Shown: positions 34,780 through 48,445 of the stretch, in pieces
Numbering within the stretch: position 1 is the stretch's first letter
Layout of the letters: each line of letters opens with the position of its first letter
Assembly (NCBI GenBank): GCA_009861545.1
Contig: VXME01000067.1
Location: forward strand, 62,001-126,000
DNA length: 64,000 bases
Source: Acidobacteriota bacterium
GTDB taxonomy: Bacteria > Acidobacteriota > Vicinamibacteria > Vicinamibacterales > UBA8438
Reading direction: 5' to 3'
Made by a program: the position numbers and the translations under genes
The notes under the pieces: generated by a model
The model's input: only the letters and a program-made list of their open reading frames with translations
Database searches by the model: none
What the model was told of the DNA's origin: nothing

Positions 34780-35655
34780 ATGGCGATGCCGACTCCGTCC
34801 CCGTCTTCCGCGCCCTCCGCAGCGTTGCGGGTCGAGCCGCTCACGCCGACCATCGGGGCCGAGATCACGGGCATCGACCTCGCCCGGCCGCTCGACGAGG
34901 CGACGCTGGCCGAGCTGAAGGAAGCCTGGGCGCGGCACCTGGTCCTCTTCTTCCGCGACCAGGAGCTGACGTTCGATCAGCACAAGGCGGTCGGCCGCCG
35001 CTTCGGCGAACTGCACATCCACCCGGCGGCGCCGAAGGATGCCGAGCACCCGGAGATCCTGGTCGTCCACGGCGACGACAAGGTGGAGTTCGTGGCGGGA
35101 AGCCTGTGGCACTCCGACGTCTCGTGCGACGTCGAGCCCCCGATGGCCAGCATGCTCCGGATCGTGCAGATTCCCCCGTCCGGTGGCGGCGACACGCTCT
35201 TCTCCAGCATGTATGCCGCCTACGAGGGACTCTCGGACCGCATGCAGCGGTTCCTCACCGGACTGACCGCCATTCACGACGGCGAGCAGTACTATCGGGG
35301 CCGCTACGGTGCGGGCACCCTCCGGGACGAAGACTACCCCTCGGCCGAGCACCCGGTCATCCGCACCCACCCGGTCACCGGCAAGCCCGCGCTCTACGTG
35401 AACCAGGGATTCACCACGCGCATCAAGGACCTGCCGCTCGCCGAGAGCGACGCCGTGCTGGCGTTCCTGTTCAAGCATTGCGCGCAGCCCGACTATCACG
35501 TCCGGTTCCGGTGGCGGGAGAACTCGGTCGCCTTCTGGGACAACCGCTGCACCCAGCATCTGGCAATCTGGGACTACTACCCCGAGACCCGCCACGGTTA
35601 CCGCGTCACCATCCAGGGCGACGCGCCGTTCTACGACCCCGACCGCGGTCAGTGA
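34780..35655 (+). CDS. TauD/TfdA-family Fe(II)/2-oxoglutarate dioxygenase
   Basis: A 291-residue enzyme from ATG 34780, with AGGTG close upstream. The Fe(II) ligands are H111 and D113 in [10 protein letters not shown] and H260 in [20 protein letters not shown]271 is placed to bind the 2-oxoglutarate carboxylate. The N-terminal [20 protein letters not shown] and the motif [16 protein letters not shown] are family hallmarks. Members hydroxylate sulfonates, aryloxyalkanoates or other small acids with release of succinate and CO2. No sulfonate transport genes are nearby, so taurine should not be assumed. A methyltransferase gene follows 60 bases downstream on the same strand. Confidence 0.88.
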   Translation: MAMPTPSPSSAPSAALRVEPLTPTIGAEITGIDLARPLDEATLAELKEAWARHLVLFFRDQELTFDQHKAVGRRFGELHIHPAAPKDAEHPEILVVHGDDKVEFVAGSLWHSDVSCDVEPPMASMLRIVQIPPSGGGDTLFSSMYAAYEGLSDRMQRFLTGLTAIHDGEQYYRGRYGAGTLRDEDYPSAEHPVIRTHPVTGKPALYVNQGFTTRIKDLPLAESDAVLAFLFKHCAQPDYHVRFRWRENSVAFWDNRCTQHLAIWDYYPETRHGYRVTIQGDAPFYDPDRGQ

Positions 35656-35715
35656 CGACCGGGTGCTTCTCCCGGGCGCGACCGGAAACGCCCTCCAACC
35701 GAACGAGTTCACGGG

Positions 35716-36552
35716 ATGAGACCCGATTCCGCGCCGGACACGCGCGAAGAGCCATACCTGCTCGGAACCGACGCCGAGGAAAAGCGGCGGCTGGAGACGC
35801 AGCACCGGCTCTGGGCCGAGTGGGCGCACGACCTCTGGGACCGGGCCGGCTTCGGGCCGGGCGATCGCCTGCTCGATCTGGGCTGCGGTCCGGGATTCGC
35901 CGCTCTGGAGCTGGCGGAGCGCGTGGGCGCTCGGGGCCAGGTGCTCGCCGTGGACGAGTCCGCCCGCTTCGTCGGGTCGCTTGCCGACGAAGCAGACCGA
36001 AGGGGACTCACCCGGCTCGAGGCGCGGGTAGAGCGCGTGGAGGCGCTCAGGCTGCCACCCGATTCCCTGGACGGCGCCTTCGCGCGCTGGCTGTTCTGCT
36101 TTCTCCCCGACCCTCTGCCCATCATCGAACGAGTTGTGTCGGGGCTGCGGCCGGGGGGCCGGCTCGTGGTCTGGGACTACCTGAACTACAGGGCGACCGC
36201 GCTGTATCCCCGGAGCCGGGCGTTCGAACGCGTGCTCGCGGCGGTGGACGAGAGCTGGCGGCGCACCGGGGGCGACCTGAACGTCGGCGAGCGGCTCCCG
36301 GGACTCATCGCGGGCGCCGGCTGCCGCGTTCTGGAGCTCGTCCCGTTGTCTCGGTTCGCCCGGCCCGGCACGGCGCTGTGGCAGTGGCCCACGGGCTTCT
36401 TCTTCGGCTACGTGCCGAAGCTGGTGGAAGCCGGCTTGCTGACGGAAGCCGAGCGCGAGTCGTTCGAGGCGGAATGGCGCGAGCGCGAGCAGGACCCCGG
36501 CGCGTTCCTGTCGGCGCCGCCGATGATCGGGATCGTCGCCGAGAAGCGATAG
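35716..36552 (+). CDS. Class I SAM-dependent methyltransferase
   Basis: A 278-residue enzyme from ATG 35716. Motif I is [17 protein letters not shown], the acidic ribose-binding loop is [11 protein letters not shown], and motif IV/post-IV is [20 protein letters not shown] followed by [15 protein letters not shown]. This is the UbiE/Methyltransf_11-type Rossmann fold. The C-terminal third ([19 protein letters not shown]) would form the substrate lid. Together with the TauD gene it may be a short operon for modifying a small molecule. The substrate cannot be inferred. Confidence 0.87.
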   Translation: MRPDSAPDTREEPYLLGTDAEEKRRLETQHRLWAEWAHDLWDRAGFGPGDRLLDLGCGPGFAALELAERVGARGQVLAVDESARFVGSLADEADRRGLTRLEARVERVEALRLPPDSLDGAFARWLFCFLPDPLPIIERVVSGLRPGGRLVVWDYLNYRATALYPRSRAFERVLAAVDESWRRTGGDLNVGERLPGLIAGAGCRVLELVPLSRFARPGTALWQWPTGFFFGYVPKLVEAGLLTEAERESFEAEWREREQDPGAFLSAPPMIGIVAEKR

Positions 36553-36765
36553 CCCGGCGTCCCGCCGCAATGCCATTTCGCCGGGCCGGGGTTGCGACGA
36601 GCCTGTTCGCCCCGGCGCACCCGGCAACGACGGGCGTGGCGACAACCGATTGGCGGCGGCGGCCGACTGTGCAACACTACGGCTCATGATGGTGCGCTCC
36701 GGCGAATCCGGCGCCCTGCACCGGCGCCCACGGATGTCGCCGGGCGCGAATGCAAGGAGAAGACG

Positions 36766-37842
36766 ATGAGCCATCGCAGTCTCGCGGCGTGGGTGATCGT
36801 GATCGCGCTCGGTTGTCTGGCGCCGGCTTCCGCGGCCGGGCAGAGCCAGATCGAGGACGCGGCGGACACGGCTTCGACGTGGACCATGCCGCGCCTGCCC
36901 GACGGCCAGCCGGATCTGCAGGGCTACTGGACGACCCAGACCTTCACGCCCCTCGAACGGCCGGAGTACCTGGGCGAGAAGGAGTTCTTCACCGCAGAGG
37001 AAGTGGCCGAGCTGAACGCGCAGTTGACGGCCGAGGGGGTCGATCCATCGGCGCGCAACGCCGTCGAGATCGAGGATCCGGAGGAACGGGAGCGGCGGCT
37101 GTACCAGGTCAACCGCGATCCCTCCTACGTCCATTACGACAACGAGATCTGGTTGCGCACGCCGGTGCCGAAGGGCCTGTCGACCCAGCGCACCTCGCTG
37201 ATCACGGATCCGCCCAACGGGAGAATGCCGGCCCTGACGCCGGAGGCAGCGGACAAGCTGGCCGCCGAGGCCGCCGCGCGCCGGCTGCCCAACGTCTTCG
37301 ACAGCCACCTGCACCGGCCGCTGCCCGAGCGCTGCATCGTCTGGTCGCACGAGGGCCCGCCCAACCTGCCGCCGGCCTACAACGACATCCACCAGATCTT
37401 CCAGACCCCGGCCTACGTGGTGGTGTTCACGGAGTTGACCACCAATCCGCCGCGCATCATCCCGATCGACGGGCGGCCGTACGTCTCCCGCCGGATCGGG
37501 CAGTGGGCCGGCGATTCGATAGGCCGCTGGGAGGGCGACACCCTGGTCGTCGAGACCCGCAACTTCAACGAGAAGCGGCGCTACCGGGGGGCCACCGAGG
37601 AGATGACCGTCGTGGAGCGCTACACGCGCGTCGCCGACGACCGCATCCACTACGAGTTCACGGTCGAGGATCCGAACACCTGGATGCGCCCGTGGAGCGC
37701 CGAGGTCCCGATGGTGGCGACCGAGGGCCCGCTCTACGAGTACGCCTGCCACGAGGGGAACCACGACATCCGGCACATCCTGGAGATCTACCGGAACCTG
37801 GAGAGGCAGGCGGCGGCCAAGGCAACGGAAGAGCAACAGTAG
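36766..37842 (+). CDS. Secreted conserved acidobacterial protein, unknown function
   Basis: A 358-residue exported protein from ATG 36766, with AAGGAGA 9 nt upstream. The signal peptide is [20 protein letters not shown], with cleavage near ASAAGQ. The mature N-terminus [19 protein letters not shown] is a motif seen in many uncharacterised soil-bacterial secreted proteins. Other conserved blocks are [56 protein letters not shown] and [14 protein letters not shown]. The regular beta-hairpin pattern hints at a small barrel. No enzyme motif is recognisable. It is convergent with katG. Confidence 0.8.
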   Translation: MSHRSLAAWVIVIALGCLAPASAAGQSQIEDAADTASTWTMPRLPDGQPDLQGYWTTQTFTPLERPEYLGEKEFFTAEEVAELNAQLTAEGVDPSARNAVEIEDPEERERRLYQVNRDPSYVHYDNEIWLRTPVPKGLSTQRTSLITDPPNGRMPALTPEAADKLAAEAAARRLPNVFDSHLHRPLPERCIVWSHEGPPNLPPAYNDIHQIFQTPAYVVVFTELTTNPPRIIPIDGRPYVSRRIGQWAGDSIGRWEGDTLVVETRNFNEKRRYRGATEEMTVVERYTRVADDRIHYEFTVEDPNTWMRPWSAEVPMVATEGPLYEYACHEGNHDIRHILEIYRNLERQAAAKATEEQQ

Positions 37843-37860
37843 GGGCACCGGTCGCCCGGA

Positions 37861-40619
<2,759 letters not shown>

Positions 40620-40625
40620 TCAAGT

Positions 40626-40657
40626 CAATCACTGATTCTGGACTGAGTCAAGTATTG
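40626..40657 (-). promoter_or_regulatory. Imperfect 32-bp dyad upstream of perR-katG (candidate PerR operator)
   Basis: The sequence fits CAATnnnTGAnTCnG on one side and its mirror CnGAnTCAnnnATTG on the other, with 10 of 16 half-site positions matching. It lies 8-39 bases upstream of the regulator start. On the minus strand it also contains TTGACT, a possible -35. The size and AT content suit a Fur-family operator, but it does not match the classical Per box closely. Confidence 0.4.
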
Positions 40658-40797
40658 GGCTCGGTATCGAATGCTACGGTACCGACTCTCACTTCGTCGA
40701 TCCGCAGGGCTTTGGTCGCGAGCCGCGCCAGGCAAGCGTGCAGGCCGCCGCGCCATCCGCAGCTTCGGCAGGACGGGCCGCGCCCTTGCGCGACCGG

Positions 40798-41505
40798 CTA
40801 CGACGGACTGACCAGCACGATCCGGTCGGAGCGTTCGACGATCTCGATGTCGAGATCGGTCTGCGACTCCAGGTTCCGAATCAACAGGTCCAGCCGTCGC
40901 GTCCGCTCTGCCGACGGGTGGAGTCGCAGGTGAAAGGGATGGTCGGGAGTGCCGGTCGTCCGGTCGACGACGGGCATGCCGAGGTGATTCGACAGGAGCT
41001 CGACCAGGTCGCCGGCATCGGAGAACGGACCGCCGCCGGCACCGGTCCCGGGATCCCTGCGGTCGGTGAATACATGCAACACGCGTTGTCCGTCGCGTTC
41101 GCCGTCCGGCGGCACCGCACCGACCGAGCCCCGCAGGACGAGCGTCCTCGACACCTCGGAGACGCTGCGAAGGCCAACATCGAGGTCGAGCCGTTCCTCG
41201 AGCACGCGAGGCAGCTCGCCGAGGAGCTCCTCACGGGAAGCGCCCTCACGCGTGACGATATCGGCGATGACCCGCGCGTTCCGCGCCCCGCCTTCGAAGC
41301 GAACGGCGCTGCGGCGAACGCCGAGGGTGCCGAGCACGGACTCCAGATCGTCGCACCCGAAGCAGGCACCCCGGAGCCTGGGCCCGTCGTCGGTCCACAC
41401 GATCCAGGTTCCGACCCTCCGGCAGCCGGTAGGTCTCCGCAAAGGGGGCGGTCCAACTCCTCCTCGTCGACAGCTCGGCTCATGCGCGGCCACGCCGGAC
41501 GCCAT
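40798..41505 (-). CDS. Hypothetical protein, TIGR03435-like C-terminal half
   Basis: A frame of up to 235 residues. The part from about residue 70 on looks truly coding: REELLGELPRVLEERLDLDV followed by GLRSVSEVSRTLVLRG, then DLVELLSNHLGMPVVDRTTG. This resembles the order seen in TIGR03435 proteins, where a Leu-rich helix pair precedes a [LM]-G-x-PVxDRTG motif. TIGR03435 is a family expanded in acidobacteria and of unknown function. The N-terminal 60 residues are low complexity and lack a signal peptide, so the true start is uncertain or the gene is truncated. It faces the perR region from the right. Confidence 0.5.
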   Translation of the reverse strand: MASGVAAHEPSCRRGGVGPPPLRRPTGCRRVGTWIVWTDDGPRLRGACFGCDDLESVLGTLGVRRSAVRFEGGARNARVIADIVTREGASREELLGELPRVLEERLDLDVGLRSVSEVSRTLVLRGSVGAVPPDGERDGQRVLHVFTDRRDPGTGAGGGPFSDAGDLVELLSNHLGMPVVDRTTGTPDHPFHLRLHPSAERTRRLDLLIRNLESQTDLDIEIVERSDRIVLVSPS

Positions 41506-41743
41506 CGCCGGGGCTCATGCGGACCGTCCGGTGGATCCGCGTTCACGTCGCGCCGGCCGATGGTCTGCCGACTGGTTGATCGCTCATGCAGACGACCGTA
41601 CCCCCTAGCGACATCCCGGCGGGAAGCGAAGATCCGGCGCAGAACCAAACTTGACCACTACCTAACACAAGGCTGGTGCGCCAGCACGCGCTGACGCGCA
41701 CGCTCGACCAACTACTTGAGACACTGCCGAGTAGAATCTCGAC

Positions 41744-42283
41744 ATGATCGTGTGTCTAGGCTGGGGATCGCTCATCTGGGATCCTCGCGAGCTTCCAGTT
41801 GGGGAATGGCATCGCGAGGGTCCGGCCGTAAACGTGGAGTTCGTGCGTCAATCGAGTGGCGATCGACTCACGCGGGCACTGGACGGCGCCGCCAATGCCG
41901 TGCCCAGTCTGTGGGCACGCATGACCGAGAATCGCTTGGCCGCTGCCGTGCGGGCACTAGCGGCGCGGGAGCGAATTACCGGAAGCGTTGACAAGAACAT
42001 CGGCCGTTGGTCGGCCGGTAAGGCTGATCCGCCTAACATCTCCGACCTCGGATCCTGGGCTGCGAAACAAGGCGTCGACCATGTGATCTGGACAGCACTG
42101 GGAGCGAAGTTTCAAGGCGAGGATGGTCGTGCACCGTCCGCGGAAGAGGCTGTTGCGTATCTCCAGAGGCTCGCTGGCGAAGGCAAGGCTGACAACGCCC
42201 AGGAGTACGTGTGCAAAGCGCCGGTCGACACGGTCTACCGCCGGCGCATCGTCCGTTCTCTCGGGTGGACACCGGTTGACTAG
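41744..42283 (+). CDS. Hypothetical protein with a GGCT/ChaC-like N-terminal motif
   Basis: A 179-residue cytoplasmic protein from ATG 41744. The first residues, MIVCLGWGSLIWDPRELP, resemble the G-[YW]-GSLIW opening of gamma-glutamylcyclotransferase-like and ChaC-like proteins, and FVRQSSGDRLTRAL fits the next strand. The usual catalytic Glu region cannot be located with confidence, and the C-terminal half is helical (SAEEAVAYLQRLAGEG). Base composition is less GC-rich than in the metabolic genes, consistent with an accessory region. The function is unassigned. Confidence 0.65.
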   Translation: MIVCLGWGSLIWDPRELPVGEWHREGPAVNVEFVRQSSGDRLTRALDGAANAVPSLWARMTENRLAAAVRALAARERITGSVDKNIGRWSAGKADPPNISDLGSWAAKQGVDHVIWTALGAKFQGEDGRAPSAEEAVAYLQRLAGEGKADNAQEYVCKAPVDTVYRRRIVRSLGWTPVD

Positions 42284-42409
42284 GCGCGCCTCAACGAGAT
42301 TGGGGGAGCGATCGGGGGCTGTTTGGACGGACGCGGACCAAGAGCTTGATATCCAGATGGTATCCGCCCCGGATGTAGAGCGGCAGCCCACAGGCGAGAT
42401 CCGAAGCCC

Positions 42410-42943
42410 TCACCGGCTGTCGCGGTTTGCGCCCAACCAGTTATCGCGTTCACGCCGTAGGGCGTTCGCGATTACGGAGACGGTTTCTTCGATCTCGCTG
42501 CGTATCCAGTCGACGTGATTTCCGCGCGATGCGACCTGAAGGACATCGCTTACGGCCGCCACGACTACCACACGCTGCACCGGCACCACCAGCAGCGTAT
42601 TGACCGTCGACGCGCACCCGATCACTCGGTCACTGCCGATCAGCTTCGAATCGAGAACGGCCACCGAGACCCGCAACACCGAGGCCCCCGTCTCCGGATC
42701 GTCTGTGACCGCAATCTCGTCCCGACGCAACGCCCGCTCCGCCTCCGCTTCCACCACCAGCCGGTCTATCCGGCACTCGTTGTCGTCCTTCACCCTCACC
42801 CGTACTTCGACCGCGGGCAGCGAGCCTGCGAGAGTCATTCCGTCAGCCAAGATCTCCTGACCCGCAGCTGGAGCCGCATACACGAGGAGCCCGAGCACCA
42901 CGCCCACTAACCGCAACGCCCGCGTCGATTTCCGCTGTCGCAC
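42410..42943 (-). CDS. Small secreted hypothetical protein
   Basis: A 177-residue protein from GTG 42943, with GGAGGAG 6-7 nt upstream, a strong ribosome site. The signal peptide is LRLVGVVLGLLVYAAPAAG, with cleavage before QEILADG. The mature domain alternates strands (AVEVRVRVKDDNECRIDRLV, SVLRVSVAVLDSKLIG, NTLLVVPVQRVVVVAAVSDV) and ends in a helix. I do not recognise the family. It stands alone in the low-density accessory stretch. Confidence 0.65.
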   Translation of the reverse strand: MRQRKSTRALRLVGVVLGLLVYAAPAAGQEILADGMTLAGSLPAVEVRVRVKDDNECRIDRLVVEAEAERALRRDEIAVTDDPETGASVLRVSVAVLDSKLIGSDRVIGCASTVNTLLVVPVQRVVVVAAVSDVLQVASRGNHVDWIRSEIEETVSVIANALRRERDNWLGANRDSR

Positions 42944-43592
42944 CTCAACTCCTCCCCGGCATCGATTCGCCGACGCATGAGCTTACCCCGCCCCCCTTCG
43001 GAAATCGATGATGTTGCGCTCCTTGTCCAGCGCAGGCCGAGGATCACCTCGATGGCCAGCTTCGGTCGTTTCTCCAGGTTGCCCTGCCAACGCGCGCACC
43101 TGCAGAACGCGGTGACCGTTGACACCTCGGAAAGGACCCGGGCCATCACTCAACACACGCTCGACACCGTCAGCCTGCTGCACGGCACCGTCCGCGGCGC
43201 GCGCCGCCGCGAGACCGCCGCGCCAGCCGGCCAAGCTTGCGTTGTTCATCCTGGTCGACCTACACCCTGGATTGACTCCCGCGACTCGCGCCCGTGGGAC
43301 TCGGCGTACCATGGACTACATGATCGCCACCCGGCTCGCCGCGGTCTTCGACGTGCGTGCGACCCGCAGATCCTCAAGACCTGAACCGGCGCTCGGGACC
43401 TCACCGGAGGGTGGCCTGCCGGCCTGCCCTCACCCAGACGCGGGCCGGGCCTTCCCGACGTTGTGGGGTACGCCGTGGGACGCTGCCTCAACGCGTTCCT
43501 GTAAACCTATCGGTATTCAATCACTTACAGCGGAAATCTTGCTGAGCTCCGGAGTGAGCGCCGCTCGCATGAAGCGCTCCTACACAGGTAGA
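42944..43592. other. 650-base stretch without a supported gene
   Basis: Open frames of about 80-135 codons exist on both strands, but none has a ribosome site, a recognisable motif or a consistent coding frame. Short fragments such as EKRPKLAIEVILGLRW on the minus strand may be traces of a decayed gene. No repeats, RNA genes or clear promoter were seen. Confidence 0.4.
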
Positions 43593-43973
43593 ATGGTGTT
43601 GGTAGTCTCGGTGCAAGACTACGGGAGCGTCACATTGCTGGACCAGGAACTTCGCGACAAGGTCGCCAATATTGTCAGGGAGACCCTCGCCGAACGTTTC
43701 GCCGGCGAGTTCGTGTTCGATCCCATCGAGGTCATCCCGGCCGTCGATGAATTCGGCGACGGCGACGGCGAGCCGTACCTTCGCATCATGATCGTCTTCG
43801 ACGGCGACCAGAAGGCACTCGATCCGCGCTGGACGTCGGGGCTGATCAGACGCATTCGCCCGAAGCTGATTGAAGCAGGCGTAGAACAGTTTCCCAGCCC
43901 GTCATTCGTGGGCAAATCCGAGTGGCCACGGCTGGAGCGGAGTCTGCAGCGTGCAAGCGCTCGATCTCATTGA
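43593..43973 (+). CDS. Hypothetical partner protein of a HEPN-like gene
   Basis: A 126-residue cytoplasmic protein from ATG 43593; ATG 43569 is possible. Blocks include LRDKVANIVRETLAERFAGE, FVFDPIEVIPAVDEFGDGDG, PYLRIMIVFDGDQKALDPRW, and FPSPSFVGKSEWPRLERSL. I recall this type as the first gene of a conserved two-gene unit whose second member is a HEPN-like protein. Here the second gene begins at 43951, overlapping by 23 bases, but is truncated. Whether the pair is a toxin-antitoxin system is unproven. The protein itself has no catalytic motif I can name. Confidence 0.65.
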   Translation: MVLVVSVQDYGSVTLLDQELRDKVANIVRETLAERFAGEFVFDPIEVIPAVDEFGDGDGEPYLRIMIVFDGDQKALDPRWTSGLIRRIRPKLIEAGVEQFPSPSFVGKSEWPRLERSLQRASARSH

Positions 43974-44035
43974 AACAGCCCGCCACCTGACGACATCATC
44001 AAGCGGACGTCCTCGCCAGAGCGACCTCTCCAAAC

Positions 44036-45523
<1,488 letters not shown>

Positions 45524-45602
45524 GGGCCAGAGTTTGCCGCACTCGCGGCGAAACGGTCCACCGGAGGGTTACGACCCGGCGGTGCCGACGCGGACGACAG
45601 GG

Positions 45603-46883
45603 TCAAGCGGTGCGGCGGCCGGCGGCGCCGTCGTACGCCCGCCCCACCTCCTCCGCGATGATGTCCAGCCCGCGTTCCGTCCGCTCCCAGTCGTCGGCGT
45701 AGCTGATGCGGATGCACTCCCGCTTGTGCGGCCAGTCGTCGTCCTCGCGCCCCGGAAAGAAGTAGTGGCCGGAGACGACGATGACGTCGCGCTGCTTGAG
45801 CCGCTCGTAGAGCGCCGCGTTGCCTGTCGGGAGCCCCGGCATCCATAGCCACAGGAAGAAGGCCCCCTCCGGCTTGTGAATTCTGATGGGATAGTCGCGC
45901 AGTCCGGCGCGGAGCCGGTCGACCGCGCGGGCCGCGCGATCGGCGTAGTGGGGTCGGATGACGTCGCGCGCGAGTGGCAGCAGCTCCCCGCTCTCGATGA
46001 GCTCGGTGGCGAGCGCGGGGCCGAGCCTGCCCGGCGACAGGCAGTAGATCGCGGTGGCGGCCGACAGCGACTCGATGATCTCCTCGTTCGCGATCACGAT
46101 GCCGGTGCGGAATCCGGGAAGTCCCAGCTTGGACAGGCTCATGCAGACGACCGTGTGCTCGTCCCACACGGGTGTCGACTCGCCGAATACGATGCCGGGA
46201 AACGGCGCGCCGTACGCGGTATCCAGGATGAGGGGCACGCCGCGGGCCCGGGCGACGGCGCCGAGCCGCGCGACCTCCTCGTCTGTGATCACGTTGCCGG
46301 TCGGGTTGGTGGGCCGCGATACGCAGATCGCACCGATGTCCTCCACCTCGTCCAGGCCGTCGAAGTCCACACCGTACTTGAAGAGCTTGTCGTCGAGCTC
46401 GTGGATGGTCGAACGGCGCGCGGTGAACAGGCCGGGCGTGAAGCCGAGGTCCGCATAGCCGATGTACTCGGGCGAGAGCGGCAGCAGGATGCGGCGCGCC
46501 GGCCGGCCGTCGCCCATAGGCCCCGCCAGCAGATTGAACAGCGGGAGGAAGGCGGACTGGCTGCCGTTGGTCAGGGCGATGTTGCGCGCGGTGACCTTCC
46601 AGCCGACCTCGCGCCGAAGTAGTCCGGCCAGGGCCCCGGCGAAATCTCGATCACCCTCCGGTCCGCCGTACAGTCCGATGGCCCGCTCGAACGCCCCTTC
46701 GCGCCGCAACAGCGACTCCATGTGGCGGCGGAACGTCGCTTCCGCGGCTGGTATCAGGCTCGGACTGCCCCCGCCCAGATTCATGATCGCGCCGCCGGCC
46801 GCCGCGATTGCGCCGAGGTCGTCCATCAGCGACCGCGTGCCGGAGTCGCCCAGCAGCCGTCGCCCGTACGCCGAAACATCCAT
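45603..46883 (-). CDS. PLP-dependent class I aminotransferase, valine-pyruvate type
   Basis: A 426-residue enzyme from ATG 46883. Features of fold-type I aminotransferases are MNLGGGSPSLIPAAEATFRR, ALTNGSQSAFLPLFNLLAG, ICVSRPTNPTGNVITDEEVA, LILDTAYGAPFPG and the PLP lysine K252 in CMSLSKLGLPGFRTGIVIA. R residues near RECIRISYADDWE bind the substrate carboxylate. The overall pattern and length agree with AvtA (valine-pyruvate aminotransferase). Lying directly upstream of mmsA, which works in valine breakdown, it may supply or remove valine. The assignment to AvtA is by resemblance only. Confidence 0.85.
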   Translation of the reverse strand: MDVSAYGRRLLGDSGTRSLMDDLGAIAAAGGAIMNLGGGSPSLIPAAEATFRRHMESLLRREGAFERAIGLYGGPEGDRDFAGALAGLLRREVGWKVTARNIALTNGSQSAFLPLFNLLAGPMGDGRPARRILLPLSPEYIGYADLGFTPGLFTARRSTIHELDDKLFKYGVDFDGLDEVEDIGAICVSRPTNPTGNVITDEEVARLGAVARARGVPLILDTAYGAPFPGIVFGESTPVWDEHTVVCMSLSKLGLPGFRTGIVIANEEIIESLSAATAIYCLSPGRLGPALATELIESGELLPLARDVIRPHYADRAARAVDRLRAGLRDYPIRIHKPEGAFFLWLWMPGLPTGNAALYERLKQRDVIVVSGHYFFPGREDDDWPHKRECIRISYADDWERTERGLDIIAEEVGRAYDGAAGRRTA

Positions 46884-47035
46884 CCCTTATAACGATAGAA
46901 CGAACAGGGGCGGCAGTGGTCCGCTACGATCACCGGGGGGCGGCGCGTCCGGCCCCGGAGCACTTGCCACCGGTCGGGCCTGTCGCCCGCGACCGGGAGC
47001 CCGTGGTGACACGCCGCGTGGCTGGAGGAGGACCG

Positions 47036-48424
47036 ATGTTTCGACGCGTCGTCCACGGGATCGCCCTGGTCATGGTCTGCGTGAACGCGCCGGCGGCCGC
47101 GCAGGAAGCGGCCGACGCGCCGCCGGCAGCGTTCGACTTCCGCGTCGTGGCAGCGGACCTGGACTTCCCCTGGGAGGTGACCTGGGGTCCCGACGATCAC
47201 CTGTGGGTGACCGAGCGCGCCGGGAAACGCATCGTCCGCGTGCGCCCGGCCGACGGCGCGCGGACCGTCGCCCTGGAACTCCCCGCCGCCTACCAGGCGG
47301 TGCTGCAGGACGGGGTGCTCGGCATGGCGCTGCATCCCGAGCTGCTCGCGGGGACCGGCAACGATTTCGTCTACGTCGCCTGGAACTACGATTCCGGCGC
47401 CGGCGGCCCGATTGGCGCGCGGACCCGGATTCAGCGCTATACCTACGATTCGGCCAGCGAGACGCTCACCGCCCCGGTCGACCTCATCACGGATCTGCCG
47501 GCGCACGACGATCATCTGGGCGGGCGTTTGATCCTGGGACCGGACCGCAAGCTGTACCTCTCCATCGGCGATCAGGGCGGCAACTGGCAGCGGAACCGCT
47601 GCAACCCCATCCTCTCGCAGGTGCTCCCTTCCACGGAACAGATCGCCGCCGGAGACTGGTCGAGCTACCCGGGCAAGATCCTGCGCCTCGACCTCGACGG
47701 CTCGATCCCGGACGACAACCCCGTGCTCGACGGGGTCCGGAGCCACGTCTACAGCTACGGGCACCGCAACCCGCAGGGACTGGTGTTCGACGCGGAGGGC
47801 CGGCTGTTCGCCGCCGAGCACGGCCCGAGCACCGACGACGAGGTCAACCGGATCGTCGCCGGGGCCAGCTACGGTTGGCCCGAGATCGCCGGCCGGCGCG
47901 ACGACCGGGCGTACGTCTACGCCAACTGGTCGGCGTCGTCGCCGACGCCGTGCCGGAACCTGCCCAACGTCCGCCAACCTCCCCCCTCCGTGCCGAGCCA
48001 GGCGGAAACCGAGTGGAGCCATCCCCGCTTCGAGCCGCCGCTGGCGACGTTCTTCACCGTCGGCAACGACTACGACTTCATCGCCAACGGCGCGGCCACC
48101 GTGGCCGCTTCCGGACTGGATATCTATCTGCACGCGGCGGGCGTGCCCGGCTGGTCGGACTCGCTGCTGCTGGCCAGCCTCACCCGCGGCGCAATCTACC
48201 GGATACCGCTCGGCGCCGACCACACGCGCGCGGCCGGCATGCCGGTGATGGAGTTGAAGTCGACCAACCGCTACCGCGACATCGCGGTACGTCCCGACGG
48301 AAGAGCCATCTATGTCGTCACCGACAACACCGGCCCCACGCGCAACGCGGCCGGAGAGCGGACGCGTGCGCTGGAGCATCCGGGGGCGCTGCTCGAGTTC
48401 ACCTACCGCGGCGACCGACGCTGA
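47036..48424 (+). CDS. PQQ-dependent aldose sugar dehydrogenase (GSDH/Asd-like)
   Basis: A 462-residue exported enzyme from ATG 47036, preceded by GGAGGAGG. The signal peptide is VVHGIALVMVCVNAP, with cleavage after AAAQ. The propeller motifs are DLDFPWEVTWGPDDHLWVTE, DGVLGMALHPE, HDDHLGGRLILG, YSYGHRNPQGLVFDAEG and AGASYGWPEI. These match the soluble glucose/sorbosone dehydrogenase family (YliI-type), which oxidises aldoses with PQQ bound in the propeller. An insertion with RNRCNPILSQVLPSTEQI, typical of one subfamily, follows the third blade. It is divergent from the aminotransferase gene. Unlike the paralogue at 29416-31806 it has no extra domains. Confidence 0.9.
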   Translation: MFRRVVHGIALVMVCVNAPAAAQEAADAPPAAFDFRVVAADLDFPWEVTWGPDDHLWVTERAGKRIVRVRPADGARTVALELPAAYQAVLQDGVLGMALHPELLAGTGNDFVYVAWNYDSGAGGPIGARTRIQRYTYDSASETLTAPVDLITDLPAHDDHLGGRLILGPDRKLYLSIGDQGGNWQRNRCNPILSQVLPSTEQIAAGDWSSYPGKILRLDLDGSIPDDNPVLDGVRSHVYSYGHRNPQGLVFDAEGRLFAAEHGPSTDDEVNRIVAGASYGWPEIAGRRDDRAYVYANWSASSPTPCRNLPNVRQPPPSVPSQAETEWSHPRFEPPLATFFTVGNDYDFIANGAATVAASGLDIYLHAAGVPGWSDSLLLASLTRGAIYRIPLGADHTRAAGMPVMELKSTNRYRDIAVRPDGRAIYVVTDNTGPTRNAAGERTRALEHPGALLEFTYRGDRR

Positions 48425-48445
48425 CGAGGAAACACCCGACCGTCT

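Noticed and set aside
34780-35655. Calling the dioxygenase taurine dioxygenase (tauD)
   Set aside because: Only the superfamily motifs are visible. No taurine transporter genes are nearby and the family covers many substrates.
42944-43592. A possible decayed gene around the fragment EKRPKLAIEVILGLRW
   Set aside because: I could not link it to any family or find a consistent frame; it is reported only as a stretch without a supported gene.
45603-46883. Naming the aminotransferase avtA outright
   Set aside because: The resemblance is good, but class I aminotransferases are too similar in motif content to fix the substrate by eye.
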